A stretch of 12,937 nt of DNA. Source: an uncultured Chloroflexota bacterium (lineage in GTDB: Bacteria > Chloroflexota > Dehalococcoidia > Dehalococcoidales > RBG-16-60-22). The position numbers were made by a program, and so were the translations under genes. Position 1 is the stretch's first letter. Every line of letters begins with the position of its first letter. This document shows, piece after piece, positions 1-7,574 of this stretch. The notes below the pieces were generated by a model that saw nothing but the letters and a program-made list of their open reading frames with translations, was not told the origin of the DNA and searched no databases. The stretch is from contig CAIWTG010000088.1 of NCBI GenBank assembly GCA_903915565.1, positions 1 through 12,937 of the forward strand, written 5' to 3'.

Positions 1-143
1 AAATATACGCTTACAAAATGATAAAAACTGGAATAAGCTTTATGAGGAAATGTATGATATATTATGTTTTAGGTGGAGTTTAACCTTCGACGCGATTCAA
101 TCAGTAACGTAAAGATAACGCATAGAAAGAAGGAGAATTAGCA
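1..143. other. 5' leader region without a supported gene
   Basis: This AT-rich stretch precedes the amidohydrolase gene. I see no reading frame that looks like a gene tail and no RNA gene. There are TATGAT (53-58) and TATTAT (60-65) strings, but neither has a credible -35 hexamer at 16-18 nt, so I do not call a promoter. The only clear signal is a ribosome binding site, GAAGGAG at 129-135, eight bases before the ATG at 144. Confidence 0.5.
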
Positions 144-1136
144 ATGAAATCGATTATCATCGATGCGTATGCCCATATCTCACCTATTAAATATACCGAG
201 TTTATTCGGGAAAAATATCCAATCATGTATAACAATATGCTTGGACCATGTGTGCCTTTATATGACATGGACACAAGATTTCGTATTATGGATAAGTTCC
301 CCGAGGTTGTTCAGGTCTTGACTATCGGCCCAGTACCGCCGATTGAGCATTTCGCCAATAAACAACAAACGGTAGAACTGGCAAAGATGGCTAATGACGA
401 AATGGCTGAACTATGTTTGAAATACCGCGATAAGTTTGTCGCGGCTATCGCCCTATTACCTATGAACAATATCGACGCCGCTTTAAACGAGACCGACCGG
501 GCTATCAAGGACTTGGGCTTTAAGGGTGTTTACGTCCATTCCAATATCAACGGTAAACCACTTGACGCTCCGGAATTTTTGCCCCTCTGGGAGAAAATGG
601 CCCAGTACGACCTTCCGGTTTATATTCATCCCTGGAGGCCACCGGAATTTTCTGATTATGCGACGGAAAAAGAATCAAAGTACAACATCGCCGGCAATTT
701 CGGCTGGCCTTACGAAACCACCGTCGCCATGACCCGCATTATCTTTAGCGGCCTCCTCGACAAATATCCCAACCTCAAGATTGTCACCCACCACTGTGGA
801 GGCATGGTCTCCTTCTATTCAGGCAGAATCTATCAACACTATGGCAGTCAGAAAGTCTTTCTGAAAAATATCACCAAGACTCCTCTGGAATACTATAAAA
901 TGTTTTACAACGATACCGCTATTCATGGTAACACGCCCGCTCTCATGCTGGCTTATGACTTCTGGGGTCCAGACAAGCTGGTTTTTGGCGCTGACTTACC
1001 CTTGGGAGATTATTTCTGGGGAGGCCGAAGTTACCGCGTTACTATCGACGCTATAAATAAAATGGAAATTCCCGATGAAGATAAAAAGAAAATCTTCTTC
1101 GATAACGCCGCAAAGTTACTGCGAATCCCGATTTAA
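144..1136 (+). CDS. Amidohydrolase-2 family (ACMSD-like) TIM-barrel protein
   Basis: A 330-residue protein of the amidohydrolase_2 group, which includes ACMSD, gamma-resorcylate decarboxylase and related metal-dependent decarboxylases and hydrolases. The start is well supported by GAAGGAG eight bases upstream. Visible family landmarks are a His at the end of a barrel strand (H162 in VYIHPW), the HH pair H216/H217 in VTHHCGG, and the late acidic residue D284 in VFGADLPLG. The usual N-terminal D-x-H-x-H is altered: the protein reads IIDAYAHISP, so the first metal His is Tyr9 and only H11 remains. In some decarboxylases of this family the HxH is naturally changed (ExA in gamma-resorcylate decarboxylase), so activity with a different metal site is possible. 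It lies 36 nt ahead of a PLP enzyme gene and probably shares its transcript. A cytosolic C-C or C-N bond-cleaving role is inference; the substrate is unknown. Confidence 0.88.
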   Translation: MKSIIIDAYAHISPIKYTEFIREKYPIMYNNMLGPCVPLYDMDTRFRIMDKFPEVVQVLTIGPVPPIEHFANKQQTVELAKMANDEMAELCLKYRDKFVAAIALLPMNNIDAALNETDRAIKDLGFKGVYVHSNINGKPLDAPEFLPLWEKMAQYDLPVYIHPWRPPEFSDYATEKESKYNIAGNFGWPYETTVAMTRIIFSGLLDKYPNLKIVTHHCGGMVSFYSGRIYQHYGSQKVFLKNITKTPLEYYKMFYNDTAIHGNTPALMLAYDFWGPDKLVFGADLPLGDYFWGGRSYRVTIDAINKMEIPDEDKKKIFFDNAAKLLRIPI

Positions 1137-1172
1137 GAAATAAAATCTATTGAAACCGATAAAGGACCGAAG

Positions 1173-2372
1173 ATGAAATACGACTTTGACCAGGTGATTT
1201 CCAGAAAGAATACTAATTGCGCTAAGTGGGATGCCGTTAAGACAATTTTCGGTAGTGAGGATGTAATTCCCATGTGGGTGGCGGATATGGACTTCCCTAC
1301 CGCGCAGCCGATTGTGGATGCTTTGAAAAATCGCGCCGAACACCCTTTCTACGGCTATACACAGGCGGGACCAGGCGTCGTTAAGGCAGTCGTCGACCGG
1401 ATGAAGCGCAAATACAATTGGAAGATAAAGCCGGAGTGGGTCGTCTTTTCTCCGGGAGTAGTGACGGCCATCAGCGCCGCTATAAAATCCCTGACACACA
1501 CCGGTGATGAAATCATCCTGCAGGAGCCGGTATATTATCCCTTTTTCTCCTGCGTAAAAAACAACGGCTGCCAGATTATTACCAACCAGTTGAAGTTTAA
1601 AGACAACCAGTACGAGATGGACTTTGCCGACCTGGAGAGCAAGTTCAAGCCGCAGGGTGGCATGCACTTTGGGAGCAGCCGCATCCGGGCAATTGTTCTC
1701 TGTAACCCCCATAATCCCGTCGGGCGGGTGTGGGGACAGGAGGACTTAATCAAGCTGGGAAAAATCGTCATAGGGAACGGGGCAACCGTTATCTCTGATG
1801 AGATTCACTGCGAACTGTTGATGAAAGGTTATCAGCACACACCCTTCGCGTCTATCTCCAAAGAGTTTGAGCAAAACAGTATCGTCTGCATGGCGCCGAG
1901 CAAGACCTTTAACCTGGCGGGATTAAGCACCTCCTCTATCATCATCCCCAACAAAAAGCTGCGCGACGGTTTCCAGGAGACGGGGATGACACACGGCATT
2001 AACCTCTTCGGGGTGACAGCGCTGGAGGCAGCCTACCGCTACGGGGATGAATGGCTGGAACAATTGCTTGATTACCTGCAAGGTAACCTGGATTTTACGA
2101 TGAAATATTTCAAAGAAAAAATACCCCGGATTAAGCCCGTCCCACTGCAGGGGACTTATTTGCTCTGGCTGGACTGCCGGGGGCTGGGAATGACCGACAA
2201 AGCTTTAAGCAGCTTTATGAAAGAAAAAGCTAAAGTCGGCTTTGACGACGGGGTTATGTTCGGTTTAGGAGGGTCAGGTTTCGAGAGGATGAACATCGCC
2301 TGCCCACGGCCGATATTGAGAGAAGCCCTGCAGCGCATAGAAATAGCCGTAAATAACCTTAAGAAAGGATAA
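1173..2372 (+). CDS. patB: PatB/MalY-type PLP-dependent aminotransferase/C-S lyase
   Basis: A 399-residue fold-type I PLP enzyme. The N-terminus, with FDQVISRKNT and the block PMWVADMDF (33-41), is characteristic of the PatB/MalY branch, whose characterised members cleave cystathionine or cysteine S-conjugates to pyruvate, ammonia and a thiol. The length is normal for the family. The PLP-binding landmarks are present: FYGYT (59-63), the Asn of CNPHNPVGR (177-185), D209 in SDEIHCEL to hold the pyridine nitrogen, the Schiff-base lysine K244 in APSKTFNLAG, and a late Arg in CPRPILREAL (R379 the likely carboxylate ligand). AAAGGA at 1161-1166 gives a Shine-Dalgarno site before the ATG. It sits between the amidohydrolase and the bicupin with short gaps on both sides. 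True beta-lyase versus transaminase activity cannot be decided from sequence alone, so the symbol is a family label. Confidence 0.88.
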   Translation: MKYDFDQVISRKNTNCAKWDAVKTIFGSEDVIPMWVADMDFPTAQPIVDALKNRAEHPFYGYTQAGPGVVKAVVDRMKRKYNWKIKPEWVVFSPGVVTAISAAIKSLTHTGDEIILQEPVYYPFFSCVKNNGCQIITNQLKFKDNQYEMDFADLESKFKPQGGMHFGSSRIRAIVLCNPHNPVGRVWGQEDLIKLGKIVIGNGATVISDEIHCELLMKGYQHTPFASISKEFEQNSIVCMAPSKTFNLAGLSTSSIIIPNKKLRDGFQETGMTHGINLFGVTALEAAYRYGDEWLEQLLDYLQGNLDFTMKYFKEKIPRIKPVPLQGTYLLWLDCRGLGMTDKALSSFMKEKAKVGFDDGVMFGLGGSGFERMNIACPRPILREALQRIEIAVNNLKKG

Positions 2373-2375
2373 GCC

Positions 2376-3365
2376 ATGACCAAATTACCTTACGTAAAAA
2401 ACATCGTCACCGACACCCGGGAGTACACCAAAAAAGAAATCGCCATGATAGCGGAAATGATGAAGAAAAGCCCTATCAAGTCAACCATCGAGATGATACG
2501 GCTGCTCTGGATGGACGACACCAAGGTTAAAGGCGCTACTTTTTATATGGAATGTATCTGGCTTTGGGGCGGCAAAACCACTTCCGGCACAACAGAAGCG
2601 CCGCACCAGCATGCCCACGATGAGGTCATCGGGTTTATCAGCAGCGACCCGGATAATCCTAAAGACCTCGACGCCCGGATGGAAATAATTCTCGGAGATG
2701 AAACGCATTTCCTCACCAAGAGCTGTCTGGTCTATATTCCGGCTGGGATGAAGCACTGTCCCCTCACTTTCCGCCAGGTCAACCGGCCGGTCTTTTTCTT
2801 CACCCTCATGCCGATAAGCCGGTACGGGAGAAAGAGCGAGAACCCGGTCGGCGGGAAAGAACCGGAGATAAAGATACCGGTTTTCAAAGCACCGCCAAAA
2901 GATAAAAAGGGGTCGCGCTACGCCAGGTTCATTATCACCGAGCCGAAGTATCACGGTCCGCCGCCCAAGAAAAATCAACCGCCACCGCCCAAGCCCAAAG
3001 CCAAGACCAGCCATATCGTTTCACTGGAGAACGAAGTTTCCAAGGGAGCTTTTTATGTGGACTTCGTCTGGATATGGAGCGGGGACATGACGATGGCACC
3101 GAAGGCACACGCCCACAACTGGGATGAGATGATTGGACTGGTTAGCGGGCCGGATAAAGCCAACCCCCGTGAAATCAACGGCAACGTATCCATTAAAATC
3201 GGTAAAGATAACTACAAAATAAAGAAAAGCTCGTTGGTCTTTGTGCCAAAAGGGGTTAAACACTGCCCCATCGAGTTTAAAAACATCAAGCGCCCGGTGT
3301 TATGCTTCACCATCGGCAATGCGAAAAAGTGGACTCAAGCGAGGGGCAAGAAGAAAAAGTCTTAA
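2376..3365 (+). CDS. Two-domain cupin (bicupin) protein
   Basis: A 329-residue soluble protein made of two homologous cupin-like halves, about residues 53-146 and 224-314. Each half has a G-A-x-F-like opening strand, a metal-type motif (HQHAHDEVIGF with H77/H79/H81/E83 in the first; HAHNWDEMIGL with H245/H247/E251 in the second), and a second motif ending in G-x-KHCP (H127; H296) followed by x-RPV-x-x-FT. Both halves therefore retain potential metal ligands. The linker at 193-211 is rich in proline and lysine, and the C-terminus is basic (GKKKKS). The ATG follows the PatB stop by three bases, with AAAGGA in the end of patB as ribosome binding site, so translation is probably coupled. No signal peptide is seen. 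I do not recognise a named family; a metal-dependent isomerase, dioxygenase or ligand-binding role are all possible. Confidence 0.8.
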   Translation: MTKLPYVKNIVTDTREYTKKEIAMIAEMMKKSPIKSTIEMIRLLWMDDTKVKGATFYMECIWLWGGKTTSGTTEAPHQHAHDEVIGFISSDPDNPKDLDARMEIILGDETHFLTKSCLVYIPAGMKHCPLTFRQVNRPVFFFTLMPISRYGRKSENPVGGKEPEIKIPVFKAPPKDKKGSRYARFIITEPKYHGPPPKKNQPPPPKPKAKTSHIVSLENEVSKGAFYVDFVWIWSGDMTMAPKAHAHNWDEMIGLVSGPDKANPREINGNVSIKIGKDNYKIKKSSLVFVPKGVKHCPIEFKNIKRPVLCFTIGNAKKWTQARGKKKKS

Positions 3366-3371
3366 CTTTTT
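3354..3371. terminator. Possible weak bidirectional terminator between convergent genes
   Basis: AAAAAGT (3354-3360) and ACTTTTT (3365-3371) form a seven-base-pair stem around a CTTA loop, followed by T-runs when read in either direction. It overlaps the 3' ends of both convergent genes. The stem is almost all A-T, so it is weaker than a classical GC-rich intrinsic terminator. Confidence 0.3.
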
Positions 3372-4237
3372 TGTTTTACCCCTCTTTTCAGCTGGGCAAT
3401 CAACATGGCCGCCAGCACACATAGGCCGCCGAAGATAAGCCGTATAGTTAGCGGCTCGCTGCCGATGGCAACGGAAAATATACCGGCAAAAACCGGCTCC
3501 ATGATTAAGACTATCGCCGTCAGCGTCGGCGAGATGATTGATTGCGCCCAGGTTTGCACCAGGAAAGCCAGAGCCGTCGCCAGCACGGCAGTCATGCCCA
3601 CCGTCCACCAGACGGTGCTGTCCGGCGGCAGCATAATGCCCCCTGGTGACGCGGCGACTAAGCAGATGACCGCCACGGTAGCGATTTGCACCAATGCCAA
3701 ACTATACACATTATGATGTGGCGACCATGTACCCAGCCCGATGATATGGAATGCCACAAATAGAGCACAGGCCACGGTCAATGATTCTCCTGCGCCGAAA
3801 GACCACCCATGCAAGCTCAATAATGCCAGACCGACAATCGCCAGCACAACGGCAACCCAGGTATAGACGTTGATTTTACGGTGCAGCATCAGCCATGCTA
3901 AAACCGGCGTAAAGACCACCGACATGCCCGTAATAAAACCGGAAACTGCCGGTGAAGTCCATTGCAAACCAAATGTCTGGGTAATATAGCTGCTGCCTAA
4001 CAGCACACCCAGGATAACACCCTGCCACAAACAGCGCCACGTAATATGACGCAGGCTTAAAGGGTTTAGAACCAGCATCAAAATGGCGGCGACTGAAAAC
4101 CGCACCGCCAGAAAGTCCATCACCGGCATTTTGGTAATGGCGTCTTTAACGATAACAAAAGTCCAGCCCCAGACGGCTGTGACGCCAACCAGCGCAGTGA
4201 CGGCTAAAACGGGTGAGGACTTCCAATTTCGTAGCAT
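3362..4237 (-). CDS. EamA/DMT-superfamily inner-membrane transporter
   Basis: A 291-residue, very hydrophobic protein with about ten predicted membrane helices and the two-fold EamA repeat of the drug/metabolite transporter superfamily. The first repeat opens with the family-typical VWGWTFVIVKDAI near residues 22-34. The second contains QSIISPTLTAIVLIMEPVFA near its end, matching the EamA pattern of x-ISPT...EPVFA. Related proteins export amino acids, nucleosides or other small metabolites; nothing here fixes the substrate. The C-terminus is short and basic (KRGVKQKS). I see no strong Shine-Dalgarno before the ATG at 4237, so initiation may depend on read-through from the ABC genes, whose last stop lies 68 nt upstream. 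The stop codon overlaps that of the convergent bicupin gene in a shared TTAA. Confidence 0.88.
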   Translation of the reverse strand: MLRNWKSSPVLAVTALVGVTAVWGWTFVIVKDAITKMPVMDFLAVRFSVAAILMLVLNPLSLRHITWRCLWQGVILGVLLGSSYITQTFGLQWTSPAVSGFITGMSVVFTPVLAWLMLHRKINVYTWVAVVLAIVGLALLSLHGWSFGAGESLTVACALFVAFHIIGLGTWSPHHNVYSLALVQIATVAVICLVAASPGGIMLPPDSTVWWTVGMTAVLATALAFLVQTWAQSIISPTLTAIVLIMEPVFAGIFSVAIGSEPLTIRLIFGGLCVLAAMLIAQLKRGVKQKS

Positions 4238-4305
4238 AGGTTATCTACATCAATAAAATCCGGAGGTTATTTAGGTCAAGGGGAGCAACAGCCAGAAAAA
4301 CGTAT

Positions 4306-5043
4306 TTATATCTGCAGCACTTTACTAAGAAACAACTTGGTGCGTTCCTGCGTAGGTGAAGAAAATAGTTTTTCCGGCTTCCCTTCTTCCACTATCTGCC
4401 CCTCGTCCATAAAGATGGCGCGGCTGGCGGCGGCGCGGGCAAAACCCATTTCATGAGAGACAACGACCATCGTCATGCCTTCTTTGGCCAGCGCCAACAT
4501 CACGTCCAGCACTTCTTTAATCATTTCCGGGTCGAGGGCGCTGGTGGGCTCGTCAAAAAGCATAATTTTGGGGTTCATCGCCAAAGCGCGGGCAATGGCG
4601 ACGCGCTGCTGCTGCCCGCCAGAAAGCTGGGCGGGATAAGCATGCGCTTTTTCGACGATGCCGACTTTTTCCAGCAATTCCATCGCGACTTTGTGCGCTT
4701 CCGCCTTAGAGCGCTTGCGCACCTTACGCTGTGCCAGCGTTAAATTTTCTAAAGCCGTCAGGTGCGCGAAAAGGTTAAACGACTGGAAGACCATGCCCAC
4801 CTCGCGCCGGACAACATTAATATCCTTGGCCGTCTTAAGCAAGGTGCCATCCACGGTAATTGTGCCGTGGTCATAGACTTCCAAATGGTTAATGCATCTT
4901 AAAAGTGTCGATTTGCCGGAGCCGGACGGGCCGAGGATAACAACCACCTCGCCTATCTTAACGTCAAGGCTGATGCCCCGCAGCGCGTGGATGCGTCCGA
5001 AGTGCTTATGTACGTTTTCTATATGGATAATCGGTTCCGGCAT
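4306..5043 (-). CDS. glnQ: Polar amino acid ABC transporter, ATP-binding subunit
   Basis: A 245-residue ATPase of the GlnQ/HisP class that powers amino acid uptake at the cytoplasmic face. All nucleotide-binding motifs are intact: Walker A GPSGSGKST (38-46), Q-loop Q87 in VFQSFNLF, the signature LSGGQQQR (140-147), Walker B IMLFDEP (160-166) followed by the D-loop SALD, and the switch histidine H197 in VVSHEMG. The run QSFNLFAHLTALEN is typical of the polar amino acid subgroup. AGAGGT lies a few bases before the ATG, and the permease stop is 8 nt upstream, so it is the third gene of the importer operon. The symbol denotes the family; glutamine specificity is not shown. Confidence 0.95.
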   Translation of the reverse strand: MPEPIIHIENVHKHFGRIHALRGISLDVKIGEVVVILGPSGSGKSTLLRCINHLEVYDHGTITVDGTLLKTAKDINVVRREVGMVFQSFNLFAHLTALENLTLAQRKVRKRSKAEAHKVAMELLEKVGIVEKAHAYPAQLSGGQQQRVAIARALAMNPKIMLFDEPTSALDPEMIKEVLDVMLALAKEGMTMVVVSHEMGFARAAASRAIFMDEGQIVEEGKPEKLFSSPTQERTKLFLSKVLQI

Positions 5044-5051
5044 GATTACCT

Positions 5052-5921
5052 CTAATATTTCCTTTTCTTCTCCAGCCAGGCGATAAAGCGGGCGGAAACC
5101 AGCGTTAAAATTAGGTAGATTAAAGCAATAAGCGTCCAGACCTCGAGGGGATTAAAATGGGCGGCCATAAACTCGCGGCCTCTCCGGGTGAGGTCAGCCA
5201 CGGCAACCACGCTGACAAGCGATGTGTCCTTGAGCAACATGATAAATTCGTTGCCGACAGGCGGCAAAACGACCCTGATTGCTTGCGGTAAAACAACATA
5301 GGTCATTGACTGCATATAGCTCATACCCAGGCTGCGGGAGGCTTCCATCTGACCCTTGGAAATACTCTGGATGCCAGCTCGGAAGATTTCCGCCATATAA
5401 GCGCCGTAGCAGATTACCAGGCCAACGACAGCTAAGAAAAGAGGGTTCGCGCGATAATTTGCCAAGGCATCAAAATGGATAATATTACCAATATCCTGAA
5501 TTATGACCGGCGCGGCAAAATACCACCAAATCAACTGGACCAGGAGCGGTACGCCCCTGATGACCTCTACATAGATGGTGGCGATGAAATGAATGACGGG
5601 GTTTTTGGCAATTCTGCCCAGCCCGCCAAAGAGGCCAACGATGATAATAAAAACAAAGGAGATAGCTGTAAGCTCAACGGTAATCGCCAGACCGTCACGT
5701 ACAAAAAGAAAGATGTTCCAATAAGGGTCTGGCTTAATTGCCATAAGTAATACTGCGAGCAGAACTACGACGGCAACAAGCCACCACCAGGGGTCGAGCT
5801 TTTCTCTCGGCTCGGCCCCTAGTATAAAGTCTAGTTTTGGTGCTGGCGACTGTTCAGCTAAATCCGGGGGTTTTTTAGAAAAAACCCTGCCCAGATTTCT
5901 GAAGAATCCGTCTGAAGGCAA
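5052..5921 (-). CDS. glnP: Polar amino acid ABC transporter, permease subunit
   Basis: A 289-residue permease of the HisM/GlnP type. After a charged cytoplasmic N-terminal tail of about 44 residues, a first hydrophobic segment runs from roughly residue 45 to 62 and is followed by the usual core of about five helices. Family landmarks are VIRGVPLLVQL (120-130) and the ATPase-coupling EAA loop, EIFRAGIQSISKGQMEASRS (178-197), continuing LGMS. The tail and extra first helix make it longer than the usual 215-230 residues. The reading frame opens with TTG at 5921, 7 nt after the binding-protein stop; the only ribosome-binding candidate is an AGG overlapping that stop, so translational coupling is likely. 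An internal start would remove the tail and cannot be excluded. It should pair with the adjacent ATPase and binding protein. Confidence 0.93.
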   Translation of the reverse strand: MPSDGFFRNLGRVFSKKPPDLAEQSPAPKLDFILGAEPREKLDPWWWLVAVVVLLAVLLMAIKPDPYWNIFLFVRDGLAITVELTAISFVFIIIVGLFGGLGRIAKNPVIHFIATIYVEVIRGVPLLVQLIWWYFAAPVIIQDIGNIIHFDALANYRANPLFLAVVGLVICYGAYMAEIFRAGIQSISKGQMEASRSLGMSYMQSMTYVVLPQAIRVVLPPVGNEFIMLLKDTSLVSVVAVADLTRRGREFMAAHFNPLEVWTLIALIYLILTLVSARFIAWLEKKRKY

Positions 5922-5928
5922 ACTTTAC

Positions 5929-6675
5929 CTACTTTTCAAGCCACTTCACAGCGAGTTGGGTAATAAACCCTTCGTCAATAAGCTCTTGGAGTGCAACATT
6001 AAGTTTCGCTAGTAATTCCGTTTTGCCTTTGGCGACAGCAATACCGTAGTTTTCATCCGTGAATACAGTACCAACAATTTTAAGAGTGTTGGGGTTCTGG
6101 CCCACATACCCCATGGCCACCGGATTATCGCAAACCACAGCAACTATCTGACCGTTCATCAGGTCCTGGAAAGCCAGACCGATATCATCATAATTTTTCA
6201 GAGTACAGCCAGATATTTTTTCTACTTCCATAGCGCCGGTGGTGCCCAGCTGCGCGCCAACTAAGCCGGAGAGATTAGCTTTGCCAGTGATTGTGGTGTT
6301 ACTCTTGAGCACTGTGATAATCTGGCCAGCCTCGAAATAGGGGGCAGAAAAGAGCATCGCCTTGGATCTATCTTCCGTGATGGTAATTGACGAAATAGCG
6401 CAATCATACGTACCCTGTGCCATACCAGCTAATAGTGCGTCCCAGGCGACATTGACGTACTCGATATCAAGATTAGCTTTTACGGCAATAGCGTTCATCA
6501 GGTCAATATCAAAACCTTCCAGCTCGTTGGTCTGGTCATTGACAAACTCGAAGGGCTTCCAGGTAGCGTCCGAGGCCACGCGGACCTTCAAGGGTTCCGA
6601 GGTGCAGGATGCTGATGTAACCATCAGAGAACCAAGAATTACCAGAATAAGACCGAGTAAAAGAAACTTTTTCAT
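5929..6675 (-). CDS. glnH: Polar amino acid ABC transporter, substrate-binding protein
   Basis: A 248-residue family 3 solute-binding protein. It starts with a basic, hydrophobic export signal (MKKFLLLGLILVILGSLMV) leading to a Cys at residue 24 in TSASC. The -3 residue is Ser rather than the usual Leu, so it may be a lipoprotein with an atypical lipobox or simply a cleaved export signal. Ligand-pocket features are visible: TWKPFEF (38-44) with the aromatic wall, GFDIDLMNAI (54-63), the carboxylate-binding arginine R103 in ITEDRSK, the hinge region after FSAPYFEAG, and D183 in CDNPVAMGY. These indicate an L-amino acid ligand. Two adjacent ATGs exist. The second, at 6675, lies 4 nt after AGGAGG while the first (6678) is only 1 nt away, so I chose the second. 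It is the first gene of the importer set. Confidence 0.93.
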   Translation of the reverse strand: MKKFLLLGLILVILGSLMVTSASCTSEPLKVRVASDATWKPFEFVNDQTNELEGFDIDLMNAIAVKANLDIEYVNVAWDALLAGMAQGTYDCAISSITITEDRSKAMLFSAPYFEAGQIITVLKSNTTITGKANLSGLVGAQLGTTGAMEVEKISGCTLKNYDDIGLAFQDLMNGQIVAVVCDNPVAMGYVGQNPNTLKIVGTVFTDENYGIAVAKGKTELLAKLNVALQELIDEGFITQLAVKWLEK

Positions 6676-6679
6676 CATT

Positions 6680-6685
6680 CCTCCT
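6680..6685 (-). promoter_or_regulatory. Ribosome binding site that decides the glnH start
   Basis: AGGAGG on the minus strand precedes two consecutive ATG codons. Its spacing is 1 nt to the first (6678) and 4 nt to the second (6675), which favours the second. Confidence 0.7.
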
Positions 6686-6709
6686 AAATATAGTGTTTTA
6701 CTCCGTTAC

Positions 6710-6715
6710 ATCATA
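6710..6715 (-). promoter_or_regulatory. Candidate -10 element upstream of glnH
   Basis: TATGAT on the minus strand lies about 35 nt before the glnH start and matches the -10 consensus at five of six positions. The sequence 17 nt further upstream (TTTCAA) is a poor -35. The same 106-nt gap (6676-6781) also holds two copies of AAATGGGG ten bases apart (6743-6750 and 6753-6760), whose role is unknown. Whether the importer has its own promoter or is read from the hydrolase gene is unresolved. Confidence 0.25.
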
Positions 6716-6781
6716 ACAAAGTTGGATAAATTTTGAAAGTTAAAATGGGGGGAAATGGGGAGGAAATTGATAAATATACCT

Positions 6782-7543
6782 CTAAATAGGCTCCCAGCTA
6801 AACATATCTTTGGTTTGTCGGATATAGCCCAGACCTGGGAACGTAAAATGGCAGGCGAAAACGAAGACTCCTGTCTGTGCTGCTTCATCGAGGATTTTGG
6901 CTCGCGTTTTAATGGCTTCCGATGGTGTAACATCAAAAGCAGCCAAACAGGCGGGGTCGGCAAATTCACGCCGCGAATGAATGACGTCGCCAATACAAAG
7001 CAACCTTTGGCCTTGAGACATCAGGTCTACCATGACGTTACCTTTAGTATGCCCGAAGGCGGGGCGCATTTTAATGCCAGGTAAAACCTGGTAATCGGCA
7101 TCAACCAGTACAAACCGTTCCTCCATGGGTATCAGATATTTACGGGCATGGTAGTAAAACTCATTCTGCGTTTTGTTAGCCCCCGGCGGCGACTTTATAT
7201 AATCCCATTCCTTTTTAGTAACAATATAGCGGGCGTTGGAGAAAACGGGATTCCCATTTTTATCAAAGGTGCCGCAGACATGGTCGATATGACCGTGGTC
7301 GAAGATGATGGTATCAATATCGCCGGGTTTTAGTCCGGCGGTTTTCATACTCTTTAAAAGGTGACCGGCGGTCTTTTCTCTAAAATTCTCTCCACACCCG
7401 TTGTCAATGAGTATTTTGTGGCCGCCCGCCTCGATATAAATACAGTTCAACCCAAAGTTTTCCACGTGGTCAACCAGATAGCCGTCATTAAAGATGATGC
7501 AGTTAAAGTCACCAATGGTCAGGCGGTAAGCAGTATCAGACAT
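6782..7543 (-). CDS. Metallo-beta-lactamase-fold hydrolase
   Basis: A 253-residue metallohydrolase with a complete two-metal site: HGHIDH (H83, H85, D87, H88), H165 in AFGHTKGN, bridging D186 in CIGDVIHS, and H232 in FACHFTF. The pattern resembles the lactonase/glyoxalase-II/AttM-like branch of the fold, which cleaves lactones or thioesters; the actual substrate is not deducible. I place the start at the ATG of MSDTAYRL because GAGGAA lies 6 nt upstream (7550-7555). The longer open frame up to 7630 would read into the end of the regulator gene and begins with a low-quality proline-rich stretch. The gap to the upstream regulator stop is 31 nt, so the two genes are probably co-transcribed. No signal peptide is seen, implying a cytosolic enzyme. 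Confidence 0.9.
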   Translation of the reverse strand: MSDTAYRLTIGDFNCIIFNDGYLVDHVENFGLNCIYIEAGGHKILIDNGCGENFREKTAGHLLKSMKTAGLKPGDIDTIIFDHGHIDHVCGTFDKNGNPVFSNARYIVTKKEWDYIKSPPGANKTQNEFYYHARKYLIPMEERFVLVDADYQVLPGIKMRPAFGHTKGNVMVDLMSQGQRLLCIGDVIHSRREFADPACLAAFDVTPSEAIKTRAKILDEAAQTGVFVFACHFTFPGLGYIRQTKDMFSWEPI

Positions 7544-7574
7544 AGTCAGTTCCTCGGATTTACATGATATATGT

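Noticed and set aside
1116..1712. 198-codon open frame on the minus strand
   Set aside because: It lies opposite the well-supported PatB gene and resembles no protein family; it is a shadow frame.
2481..3014. 177-codon open frame on the minus strand
   Set aside because: It is antisense to the first cupin half and linker, and its composition mirrors that gene.
6743..6763. G-rich run as a possible G-quadruplex
   Set aside because: Only two runs of three or more G are present plus one GG, too few for a stable four-run quadruplex.
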